From assembly GCF_963576675.1 (NCBI RefSeq), contig NC_088912.1:97121895-97185894 (forward strand): a stretch of 64,000 nucleotides of DNA, in the 5' to 3' direction. Origin of the DNA: Euphorbia lathyris (taxonomy: Eukaryota; Streptophyta; Magnoliopsida; Malpighiales; Euphorbiaceae). The translations under genes and the position numbers were made by a program. Positions 24,321 to 35,479 of this stretch are shown here, piece after piece. A model generated the notes under the pieces. That model was not told the origin of the DNA, made no database searches, and saw only the letters and a list, made by a program, of their open reading frames with translations. The stretch's first letter is position 1. The number at the start of each line of letters is the position of its first letter.

Positions 24321-26395
24321 ACCTCCTCGGACTTTAAAGTTTTACTTGTCCTCAAGTAAAAGAAATCGAAAGACAAGGGATTGGGACAATTAAAAAACAA
24401 ACTTCCGGTTGGTTTTACCAAGTGCGTGATTTCGAAGCTAAAGTTTTACGAAAAAGTTTTCGGTAAGTTCTTACGCAAGCGAATGAGTGACCAAAACTTA
24501 TTTGGAATCTCCATGATCAAACTTAATAGGCAATATTAACGGGGATCGATTATCTTTTGAGAACCTGATTGTACCTCACCAAGGGATTTCACTCTTACGC
24601 ACAAACTTTGGTGGGTCGGTGTTTTTGCGCTCTTCTTTGTACTCACGAGAAGTCACTTTGAGTTTGCATTTTCATTCGGGTCTTTCCTCCTATGTTATGG
24701 TTTAGGCAATATTAAAAATAAACCCGGAGGGGGTTGTAATGTGGGTGGCTTTTTTTTAGTGGTGAATCTTTAGAAACTCGAGTCCAAATGCCATTTTGAT
24801 GATCGCATCGCTTTTTCATTTTGGCCTTAGCAAGCTTGTAAAATAAAACTTGAAATTGCTCGGGTAGAGCTTGAGAATGCCTTTATGCTCTTTATTTTTA
24901 TTATTATATATTTTTTTTTCTTTTTATTTTGAGAGCGGCACAAAAATGATTTCGAAGACTTATTGTGCTTACTCGTCACGGCCTTGGTTTGTTTCCAGTA
25001 TGTGGTTGATTTATTGGTATTTGAACAAGAGGAAAAAGGGTTAAATGTTAAAAGAGTTTTAGCAAAGAAGTCGGTTAATAGGCTCGAGGGGGCTTCCTAA
25101 AGGTTTATGAAAACGAAAAATAATTACGAAAGGAATTAGCCTAAGTGGGTTCGTTTTATCATCTATTACCCTTCTTACCAAAATAAGTGTACTTAACCCG
25201 GTATTAGATGCAAAATCTATGAGTTGAGTGAAGTAAAAGCTCTCGAAAAATTGTGAAAGAAATAGAGTTCTCGTACGAACTCTTTTAGGCTCAAAAGCAT
25301 TGAGTCCTAACCCACAAGTTATCTCTATAATGAAATTTAAAAAGGCAATAAAAACGGGATAGTTGAAAATTTTCGAGTTCTCGTAAAATTTTCAACTATC
25401 CCGTTTTGATTGCCTTTTTAAATTTCATTATAGAGATAACTTGTGGGTTAGGACTCAATGCTTTTTGTTTAATACGAACCTTGGATTTGCATAAATTCCA
25501 TAACTTTGAAATCAAGACTTAACTTTCTTAATTAAACCGATCCTTTATGTTTCGATGTATTCACCTTTGACGACAAATAACGGAACTTTTAGTTATTGTC
25601 CGTAGAAGGTAGTGTGTTGGGTAATTTATGAGTCAGTAAATGAGTTTAATTGTTTTTGTTTATTTTGTTTTTATTTTTGTTTTTTTTAGGTTAGTGCAAA
25701 ACAAACTGTAAGTGCGAGGTTGCACGGCCCTCCGCGTGATTAAAATGACGTGTATTCCAAAGACGTCGCAAAAGAAATGGAAACAAAAACCAAATGAAAA
25801 ATAAAGATGGAATCGAAGAAAAACAAGGACCTTAGAGGTCTGTTCTTACGCGAGGCGTACCCAAGGGGGCGCTCCGCGTAAGAGAGGTATTTTGTGTGAT
25901 CTTTGGGCAGAGACTCGGATACGCGGGGCGTGGACAGGGGTACGCTCCGCGTAAGCGGTGTATGTTGTGTGCTTTTTGGGCAGAGACTTGGATACGCGGA
26001 GCGTGCCCAGAGGGGCGCTCCGCGTGATCTGAGTTTCCGGCCACTATGGAAAACAGAAGGTGGTTCGCGCGGGGCTAGCCGAAAGAGGCGCCCCGCGTGA
26101 ACCTTATTTTTGGTTTTAGATCAGCAAAAACGTGAAAGAAGATGCACACGAAGAGAAATAACTGGAAAAACGTATATGATACATATAGACAAAAGGTTTG
26201 GAGAATGCAAACCGGTGCTACGTTTATAGTCGGAGTAGCTCGACTTTTGTGCGTGTGTGCTTATTGCAAGATATCCGAACCGGAGCCCGATGGATCCGAG
26301 CTGTGACTGTTAAGAAGAGTTATTGCTTGCCCGATTCTTAGCCCGCAGGTTTTGCTCGGTATTGGTCGGCAGAGTTCCTAGCTGTCTCTCCTGTT
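24321..26395 (-). other. Untranslated 3' interior of copy B
   Basis: Corresponds to 15384-17375 of copy A. It differs by the inverted repeat at 25293-25465. It also has one extra unit of a roughly 70-bp GC-rich repeat at about 25850-26040 (gcagagactcggatacgcgg with cgctccgcgtaag), present about three times here and about twice in copy A. No sizeable open frame. Confidence 0.6.
25293..25465. repeat. Near-perfect inverted repeat, 81-bp arms
   Basis: Left arm 25293-25373, loop of 11 nt (cgagttctcgt), right arm 25385-25465. The arms match at 80 of 81 positions, the exception being ggcaata versus ggcaatc. Copy A has only the right-arm sequence (about 16413-16493), preceded by unrelated spacer, so the left arm arose as an inverted copy in copy B. 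Confidence 0.92.
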
Positions 26396-28586
26396 CTATC
26401 GGTTTAAATGAGTCACTTGGTGACTTAAATCCCTGCAAAACACTTCATTATCGGCAAGACGGGTTAGAATGTCCTTTAACAAGGAAGTTACTGATTGGCC
26501 TTGCACGTTGTTGGGAGGTTGGGCATTCCGACCGTCGGGGGCGTTTTGGGATTGCCCCAGCCCGTGCTCCCTATATTCTTGGTGGAACTCAGGTGGGGGC
26601 CTCAATACGTTATTGTTATTACCGTATGACAGATTAGGATATTGGTATCGAGGTCTCCACCCGTTATCGTTATTATTGTGGTGGTTAGGATAGGAGCTTG
26701 AGTTAGAGTTGTACCTTTGGTTACCTCCTACGTAACTTACGTTCTCAGTATCACCGACAAAAGGGGTGCCGGTGTTGCAATTTCTTCTGTCGTGATCACC
26801 ACCACAATGGTTGCACATCAGGACCTGTGCATCTTTGTTGAGGCTCAATTGTGCTATTAAAGCGTCTAGTTTCTTGTTCATTTCAACCATGGGACCCTTT
26901 GAAGCCTCATTTTCCATGGAGAACGCTTGATGTCTCGGGGGTTCGGCAAGCCGATCTTCTTGCCATTGAACGTTTTTTCTCGCGAGCTCATTGATGAGCT
27001 CATATGCTTCGATTGCTGATTTTCTGAACAGGTCCCCTCCTGCTGCGGAATCCACGGTAGCACGATTAGTAGGCGTTAAACCATGATAAAAAGTACTTAC
27101 AAGATCGTGCTTGGGGATGTCGTGGTGTGGGCAACTTCGAAGCAATTTTCGGAACCTCGCCCAAGCCGCATGAAGGGCTTCGTACTCGAGTTGCTGAAAG
27201 GAAGTGATATCATTGCGCAACTTCACCGTTTTGGAAGGTGGAAAGTAATATGAGAGGAACTCTTTTTCGAGCTCGACCCATGACGTGATAGTTCCGGTGT
27301 AACATCCGTATCTGAAAATTCTAATATTTATTTATTTTCGAAATAAATAGTGTTAATTAATTACGATTTTTTTTATCAGTATTGGGTTTAATTTAATGTT
27401 TTCAAGGTAAATTAAAAGTTTTGGGTACTTTTTATAAAAAGTTATAAATTTAAGGACTAAAATCAATATTTATTTCAATCACAAAATTATATTACCGTAT
27501 ACAAATTTGCAATTAAATAATAATAATAACTAAAATTTATTAATTACCTCACATTAGTAATTTTGTATAGTGTTACATATGTAGGTGTCACTTTGCATGT
27601 TTGCCATATATACATGATGGACACTTGTAATTAGTTTGGGTAAGATTTGAATTATAATGCTTGATTTTTATATATGGTTAGTTGATAGAATTAATTAGTG
27701 GAGGAGTATTCTCCTTTCTTTATTTATTGGTTAGTATCAAGTGAAGCTTGAGTTTTTAATAAATGAGAAACACTTGTACTAATTTAGAATAATCTAGAAA
27801 ATATTAGTGTCTAGAATTTACAAATCAATATTTTAAAGACTTTTAAAAAAAATAATAAAAAAAAGGGGAGGAGGAAAGGAAAAATGATGAAAGAGGGTTT
27901 TAGAATATATAATATTTCATAAAAAAGAAGAGGGGTTTTAGAATATTAAAGAAAAATGGGAGTTTAAATGTTTTCCATATACATTGTTTTTATGGAAATT
28001 GGGATTTAAATATTCGATTCGATCGAACTATGAAGAAATAGAACACGAAACCACCATCGTTGAACTTCTAACAGCGACGCGAACTAGCAGCTGTCAGCGG
28101 ATCAGACCGATGAATTTTCAGTGACCGATGATGACATCCGGCTTCCACTGAGTGCAACCATTCCAATGCTTGGCCTGTCAAAGAAAAAGGAAAAAGTTTT
28201 AGACGTACGGCCTCAACCGGGACACCATTTTTTCGAGAAGTATTGGCACACATAAGAAATTTATCAAGATGTTCGTTAGGGTTCTCATGAAGTTCTCCTC
28301 CGAATTGACCGAGTTGTTGGATCAATTGGATCATGCTCGTCTTTATCTCATATGTGTTGGCCGGAATGGCGGGGGCGACGATTCCATTGCGATTTTGTGG
28401 TCGATGCGGAGCTAGGATCTCCATCATTGTCCGGGTGTCGTTTCCCCCTCCATTCGGGGCGTTGTTCACCTGTGGGTTGGTTTCATTGTTGACGTTGGCC
28501 ATCTTTTCTCTCCGAATCCTACAAAGAGTTCGTTCAATTTCAAGATCAATAGGAACGAGAGTATCACTCCGAGATCGGGTGTGCAT
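26396..28586 (-). pseudogene. Gag of copy B, interrupted by a solo LTR
   Basis: Same gag as copy A with start MHTRSRSDTLVP. It stays open through LRLFPF-type sequence (VRLKLFPFSLTGQALEW) up to LHSVEAG. There the 839-bp solo LTR plus duplicated TCCGG interrupts it. It then resumes KLRNDITSFQQLEYEALH, SAAGGDLFRKSAIEAYEL, knuckle CNHCGGDHDRRNC and the Asn-rich tail to THLNR and stop. Removing the insertion and one duplication leaves 1347 nt, a multiple of three (448 aa), with no other stop seen. The gag was therefore probably intact until the insertion. In this respect copy B is better preserved than copy A. Confidence 0.85.
27298..28136. mobile_element. Solo LTR, 839 bp, inserted in gag B
   Basis: Begins TGTAACATCC and ends GATGATGACA. 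It is flanked by the 5-bp duplication TCCGG (27293-27297 and 28137-28141). It is absent from the matching site in copy A (gttctggcttcc at about 18249). The TGTAACA start is common among Ty3/gypsy LTRs. No internal coding sequence or primer site is present, so it is a single LTR left after recombination. Confidence 0.85.
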
Positions 28587-28741
28587 AAACTCAAAAAAAA
28601 TAAATAAATACATAAACAAAGAAAATATGAACAACAAGAAATATTGTCGGTAAAAGTGTATATAAACAATTTATACAAAGATAATGCTTAGACTAACAAT
28701 AAAACGTTTTGGTCTAATATTGCGAGAACATATAAATCCCC

Positions 28742-28754
28742 AGCAACGGCGCCA
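28742..28754 (-). promoter_or_regulatory. Primer-binding site of copy B
   Basis: The tRNA-Asp-type site seen in copy A is repeated here (agcaacggcgcca on the plus strand), with the same 6-nt spacer to the LTR. Confidence 0.7.
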
Positions 28755-28760
28755 AAAACT

Positions 28761-30386
28761 TGATGAGGGTATCCGGTAGAGTGATATTAATAATATGACG
28801 ATAAGTGTGTGTGCTAGGGTTATGGATATGATCTTTCTAAACGCTCTAACTCTACCAGACGCTACTAAGTAGGGGAAAGTGTACCCCATCGTATCAAGTA
28901 ATAATCTGGTTAAGACCGGGTATCGAATCCACGGGATTTATAACTACAAGTATTAAACTTCTCGGTTTTATACGTTATCTAAGCGGTGAGTACTTTAGTT
29001 GGTTGGGTGACAACTATAAACTACTCCTAAACTACGGGTGAGACAATTTCCGTGTATTTCAAGCCCTCTTAGAATGATACGGGTGGTGATAAGTTATAAC
29101 CTATGATAAACAACACGAAATATATACGATTAATGATTTACTCTTGCAAAGACGACTATTTATAGACCGAACAACTCCGTGAGGTTCTAGAGTCGTGATT
29201 TCCCCTCAAGGCGACTCTAATTCTTAGGATCAGAAACGAGGGCCCGTAAGTTCCGTGGCTCGTCAATTCCTACGGTTTTCGGTTTGTCAACTCCAGTGAG
29301 GCAACACCTATGTGATTCCTAATAGATTTCGGAGCTCGTGAACGACCTACACAATAATCAATTATAAGTATCAAAGCAAGCAATAAACATTAACACGTAT
29401 AGTGAAAACAGAATCGTAAATCATGTATTATAAATATGGAATATGAAAGTACGGGATACAACCAAACCTAGTACATAGAAAGAGTACAAGCTAATTAACA
29501 AGTAGAAAGGGAAGAAGAATCGGCCCTTAAGACTAGCTAACCGGACTCAAAGTCGTCTCTTAGGACTTGGAGGTGGAACTCTCGAGCTTGGTGAATGCGG
29601 ATAGAGCGGAACTTCGGCGGAGTAATGGGAGGATTATACAAGCTCTCAAGGTGTGAGGAACTCTAATACATGGAAAATTGAATACTGAAATGAGTGCTAA
29701 TCACTCTTACTTATACATCAAGCTCGGGGGTAGAATCGTAAATACACAAGTTGCATTATTTCTGCATTTTTTCCAGGACACGCCCCGCGTGGACAGGCAG
29801 GCGCCCCGCGTGTTTGCCCATTCCGTTGACAATTTCTTGCATGAGGGTCAGATTCAGGCCTGATGTCATGAACACGCCCCGCGTGGACAGACAGACGCCC
29901 CGCGTGTTTGCCCATTCTGTTGATAATTGACTGTGTGTGGATCAGGATCAGACTGGTTGTCATAAACACGCCCCGCACAGGTTGGAGTACGCCCCGCATG
30001 ATTGAGCCTCTTGGGTTTAATCGCTTGAATCATGTCTTTGGCGCCCCGCGTGGCTTGGAACACGCCTCGCGTACTTGAGCTTCTGAAACTTATATTGAAG
30101 AATTGCTCATGTACCCCCCGCGCATTAATAGAGACACCCCGCATGTGTCGGTAGGTTTTTACTCCTTTGCTTGTACCTGCGAAATACAATTCTCGACAGC
30201 CGAGTTAGCTTGACGCTTATTTTTCTGAAATTAATTGAAAACAAAGGAAATTGATCAAAAGCATAAAATTTATTTTTATTTTGTTATTTTATTAAAAACA
30301 CATTATTTTTGTAATTAAACTCATTTATTTAGTTCATAATTAAACCGTAATTCACGCTAAAAGATATGGACAAAATGCCCCTATCA
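28761..30386 (-). repeat. 5' LTR of copy B, 1626 bp
   Basis: Starts tgatgagggtatcc and ends cccctatca, followed by GGCTT of the LINE target. The GC-rich motif array lies at about 29780-30145. Shares diagnostic small insertions with the 5' LTR of copy A. Confidence 0.9.
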
Positions 30387-31837
30387 GGCTTCTTTATCTT
30401 CTTCTTTCTTTTAACCTGAGACCATTTATCAGACTGCTTATCATCTGCAGTTAAATCATTGTATTGTTGTTCTGAATGGACTACTATCTCCAACTGAGGG
30501 GCGGCTGGTCCGAGGTAACATAAACCGGGTGGGAAATAGAGATGGGGATGGAACAGTCCCAATCCTGTTGTGTGTTATGCAAATCCCCCAGGTTCAGATT
30601 TGGGAGCTCAGTAATGCGCATATGTTGAGGTCCTGAGTAAATCTGAATTGCCAACTCATTTATTTCCTTCTCTGAATCCGAATCTGAGCCATCTAGGCTC
30701 CCTGCCTCACTGTAATCAGCCCAACTCTTGTGAACATTATCGCTACTACTTGGCTGATCCACCTGTGTCGTAGTCATATTAACCTCAATTGGATCACTCG
30801 CCTTTGCCTGGGGGGCTTGACGAGTCTGGTGTTGTTTTCCATCCCTCTGTGTAGGCTTAGCAGGTTCCTCCTTTCCCGGATTACGCCTGCATTGTAAAGC
30901 CGTGTGCCCAATATATTTACATATCGAACACATGGCGGACAGTTTCTCATATTCAAGATAAACCCACTCCATACAATTTTCAATATCCACTCTCAGTTTA
31001 TATTGCAGGGGCTGAGCAAGATCAACATCAATAAGAACCCTAGCAAAGTGCCCAAACTCCCCCTCAATGGTGTTTCTAGCAAACCGCAGGGGGTTGCAAT
31101 TGCCCTTGCAATGCTAGAAATAATCCTCTTATCCTAGTATTCCCATGGGAGATTATAAAGACGGACAAAAACCTGTGCCGATGAGGTTTTATGCGAATCA
31201 GGATTAAAACCGGGATACCAAAGAGTGAAATGGAGAATACTTGGTTTTAGAGGGATCACTCCCCGGCTCCATACAGCTTGTAGAGCTTCTGCTGAGGGCA
31301 TGATTATGTGATAGAATCTTCTGTCCAGGGAGATAAGCTTCCAATCCATCTTCATACCCCAGATGGAATTAAGCTGGAGCTTTAGCTCCGGGTGTTTCCA
31401 TGGCGAAATGCCCTTCAAGAGAGTAATTCTTCCAATTATCGAACGGTTACATACGGAGAGTCTTTCTTTGTATACCGACTGTGGGATTCGAATAGCATGG
31501 AATCCGCCTTCATTAGTTATTTGGGGCTTATCTGTCGATTGGTCAATTACCGTTCTCGAATTGGCTTTGACAGCAGCGACAAAGGAGCGCGGGGGATCGG
31601 CAGTGCTCTTCCAGAAAGACTGTCGGCTGAACAGATGGGCGATATTCAGGTCCGATGTTCCTCCATGATCGCGCAGAGGAACATGGACGGTTATGGATTC
31701 AGGGGAGCTCTGAGTAAAAGATTGCCGGGAGAACAGGTGCGCAATCGCGAAGTCCGATAGGGTCACCGGAGTGGCCATGCCGCAAAGAACCAAGGGGCGC
31801 CGCCGTCGCCGCTTAGGTCATCGTCCTTGTTTTTTCA
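30387..31837 (-). pseudogene. LINE ORF1 5' fragment (copy B)
   Basis: Duplicated 5' part of the LINE, about 1.45 kb, ending at the LTR insertion. The DUF4283 region is open from 31793 to 31134 (WKLISLDRRFYHIIMPS, LHFTLWYPGFNPD, LYNLPWEY), where a TAG follows. The knuckle CSICKYIGHTALQC and acidic tail are in the frame at 30990-30484. ORF2 was not included in the duplication, so this is a headless and tailless relic. Confidence 0.85.
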
Positions 31838-32097
31838 ATATATTATTAACTACAATTCAAATCATATATTAATCTTAACAATCAAAATCAAATATAATAA
31901 TCTAAAGCTAAGAAAATGTTATGGACATTAAACTTAACTTATCAAATAACAAAAAACCGAGACTTGAAAATCAACAAAAGATAACAAGTTATGGAGATTC
32001 TATCATATTTGCATTCAACAAACCATCTACTATAAATATGGCTCAAAATCAGTTATCAACTTATATATAATATAAATCACTTATTCCTCATTCAAAT

Positions 32098-32422
32098 CTA
32101 TAACATAACATGAACATGGACTAATAAAACGACATCAGGATCCTGAAATGCTCTCATGCCCACAATAGCCTCATACTTGTTCTTGCCAACAACGTCTTCC
32201 ACTGCCTAAAGAAGCTGGTAGTTTGTCCTGACAACGACTTCTGCTTCACCTTTCTCGATGCTCTCCAATTTTAAATTGGTATTAGTTTATTTGTTGTACT
32301 CACTAATAGCATATTCTGCGATCTCAACAACATGCGAATCTTTCACATTGTTAATCAGAGTCCAGTTGTCAGAGAGTAATCCTACCACTGGAATAAACAT
32401 AAAAAAAGCAGAGGACTACCAT
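32098..32422 (-). pseudogene. Cystatin-like pseudogene 2
   Basis: Duplicate of pseudogene 1 and the longest readable copy. After the signal peptide it reads NWTLINNVKDSHVVEIAEYA, then ISEYNK, stop (TAA where a Gln is expected), TNTNLKLESIEKGEAEVVVR, TNYQLL, stop (TAG), then AVEDVVGKNKYEAIVGMRAF. Plant cystatins carry QxVxG as the protease-binding loop; here it has decayed to EVVVR. A one-base insertion also shifts the signal peptide. Non-functional. Confidence 0.8.
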
Positions 32423-33610
32423 TTGAAGTTTCATTTTATAATTAAATTAAATCTGTGCTCTTCTATGGATTTTGTGTTAAAAATACAAAACACACCCTAC
32501 TCTATTTATATATCTAGTATAGTTGATATATTAGTATATGTTACCTAATTATATAAAATTTTGTTACCAAATTTGCATTAAGGCTGGCTTATCCAGTGGA
32601 TGCTTATTTAGTAATTAGGATAAAAAATATCAGACATGTTATAAGTGCTCCCAAATTTTACTTATTATTCAATAATTATTTTTATTCTATTATATTATTT
32701 GGTTTGAAACATGTGATTTTTATAAATAAAAATGATTTGATGTGTTACTTTTAGAACAAAATCAATAAATCTTTTTTTTAAGGTCAAAATCAATAAATCT
32801 TGATGACAACAAAATTAAAATACATGTAATAAATCTTCAATTTTTTTCATGAGATATTTCCTGATTTTGATTGATTAATTTAATGTGAGAATCTTAAATT
32901 CTATATCTTTCACCATTAAAATTTGGAGGGTAGCACATAAGTAAATTTTTTATATTGATTTTTTTATCTATAATATATTTTTCAAATGTACAACATATAT
33001 AAAATAAAAATTAGATATAAAAATATATCTAATGTTGTAAATATAAAACAATTTGCATACGCCGTTAAGAATAAAAATATTATGCTTGTTTTTTATAAAA
33101 GAAAAATAATATTACATTTGAAGTTCCATTTTATAATCAAATTAACTATGTATTTTTGTGTTGAAAATACAAAACACACACCACTCTATTTATATGTCCA
33201 TTATAGCTGATATATTAATATATTATCTAATTATACGAAATTTTGTTACCAAATTTTGCGTTAAGATAATTGAAATATAAATGGATAATATGTGGCTAAA
33301 ATTAATCTTATAATCTTGCAAACATTAGGATTAACTTTGTATTATTTCATAAATAAATAGGCACTTCAACTAACTAAACATTAGTTTCAAATTTAGCTAA
33401 CCAAAAAAAATTGGCACTTACCTTTTTTATTTACTAGTATTGATTCGTTATTGGTGATATTTATTTGACTATCTTGACCAAGATCCACAACCTATGAACA
33501 ATCAGCTGGACTAGGGTCCGTCACCGATTATTGACGATTTAGTAGGATAAACTATCAAATCCTCCACGAGAACTCTTGGTTTGATGGGCTTTGTGACACA
33601 CACTCTATAA
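32423..33610. repeat. Cystatin-upstream repeat (copy B)
   Basis: Same block order as 22533-23694. Here it continues past the duplication breakpoint into sequence with a clear plus-strand TATAAAAGG at about 33606-33614 and a CT run at 33669-33688. That continuation shows where the unit originally led. Confidence 0.75.
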
Positions 33611-34080
33611 AAGGAACCATTAATGCCCAATAGAAAGGTCTGGTCATTCTGTCTCTCTTTGTTAAGACTCTCTCTCTCTCTCTCTCTTCACTTATTTACT
33701 AACTTATGCATCGAAGTGTTCTTAAGGACTGTTCCTGGCGCAAGTACTTAGCGAACTCCGAAGATCACCTTGAATCCACACATCTCCATTATTTAGTATG
33801 ATGAACATGGAGAGCAAGTGATTCTCAACCTAGTCCAAAACTCCATCGAGAATCAATGATCGCAACCACTGACCCCCCTATTAAAAAGATGCCTATTATT
33901 CCCGACGGGACATCCAACCTTAGTCGGGAGGCGCCCCCTCAAAACTTCGTGGTGGCGCCACTAAACCTCGCCCCACTTCTCTTGGAGGTAGAGCCCGAAA
34001 GAAGGAGTCCAACACTACCGCATAGCATCATATTATCTTGTAATCATGGCATAAAATTTAGTGAAATATAGAATAAACAT
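33611..34080 (+). other. Promoter-like or LTR-like stretch with a short open frame
   Basis: Follows the TATAAAAGG above. A 71-codon frame at 33856-34071 (MIATTDPPIKKMPIIPDG...) follows an untranslated leader. The layout of TATA, CT-rich leader and short acidic/Pro-rich frame could be the start of an LTR element and its gag, but no domain is recognised. The TATA block recurs near 41250 and 45510 without this frame. Confidence 0.3.
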
Positions 34081-35479
34081 CACTTTTATTCTTCAAACAA
34101 TAGGGCCAGGTAAAACGAGTGAATTCATCCACAAAGTAACAGAATAACGATGTCCAAAATTTGATAAAACAAGGGTAGGGCCCCAAACATCCGAATAGAT
34201 AGATTCAAACATTTAAGTACTGGAAGGAGCAATAAAATGTAAAGGAAATTTAGAACGTTTGCCCATAGGACAAGATGAACATGCCTGAGTGGATTTAGTA
34301 GAAGGAAGCTGATTCTAATGAACGATGGAGGAGATCTTAGTTGCATTGCAATGCCCGAGCCGAGCATGCCATTGTGCAAAAGGAATATGTTCTCCAACTA
34401 AAGCATGTTTCAATGTAGTTGGCATGATATATAAGTCGTTCTTACTCGGTCCTCTCAAGAGGGTTTCCTTGTTGACCTGGTCCTTAATAAGAAAATAATA
34501 AGGCCAAAATTAAAAAAAGCATGAGTTTGCACAAGAAAACTTTTGAACAAAAAGCAAAGATTTAGTGAGATGGGGAACAAGAAAAACATCATTGAGTTTA
34601 AAGTGATTAATAGAGGTTGTGCCAGAGTGAGTAATAGGCAAACTTTTTTCGTTTCCAAAGCGGATATTATCCTGACCTTGATATGGAGTCATGTGATTGA
34701 GCTTATCACAGTTTTATCATGTGGTGCATGGCACCTGTGTCAGGATACTATGGTTGTTCACAAGCTGCAGAGTCAACAAGCGGGGGATATCCCTGAATGT
34801 CAGTCCATGTTATATGTGCTTGAGGGTGCGAGGGCCGAGGAGGGTGATGGGCACTCGTGCGATTTCCAAAATTTCTATTGGGGCATTTATCTACCAAATG
34901 GCTTGTGTCATGACAGATGTAACAGTGAACTCTTTCTCTCTTGACATGTGGTTTTAAGACGGGCTCAGCAGTCTTGATTGTAAAGTTAACTAAGGGGGCA
35001 TGTTCAACACTCTTTTGTAGTAGTTCTTCTCTAGTGAGTTCATCGTACAATTCAAACCACTGAACTGGCTCTCCTCGACGGACATTGAGAGAAGTAAGGA
35101 CAAAGTGAAATTCTTTCCCGGTATTCTTATAGATAATAGCAATCAACTGAGTTATGGAAGGAGGGTTGCCAGCAGCAGCAAGCTCATCTGTAATGGACTT
35201 GAGTTTTTGCAAATACGCAGACACAAAAACGCCATTCTTCTCAAGAGCATTTAATTCAATAGTGAGTTGGATTCGACGATTTTTAGAAACCGCACCATAG
35301 GTACATTCTAAAGCGTACCACACAGCCCATACCGAATTAAGATTAGTGATGGTAGAAACAAGCTCCTTACCTAGAGAGCCCAAAATGGTAGCCTGGGCAA
35401 TTCTCTCACATTGTACCCAATTATAATAGGCAGGGTTACAATAAAAATCTCTAGGAACATTGGTGTTGGCTCCAGCAAT

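Larger units (their letters stand above)
23695..30386 (-). mobile_element. Athila-like gag-only element (copy B), 3'-LTR truncated
   Basis: The second copy of the element at 13764-20499, made by tandem duplication. Its 3' LTR is cut: only the part equivalent to 14750-15383 remains (23695-24320). Interior 24321-28760, 5' LTR 28761-30386, then GGCTT and LINE ORF1, exactly as in copy A. It carries two changes absent from copy A: a solo LTR in gag and a long hairpin. Confidence 0.88.

Noticed and set aside
34697..34957. Plus-strand open frames over the Copia region
   Set aside because: They are antisense shadows of the Copia gag and protease, which have recognisable motifs on the minus strand.
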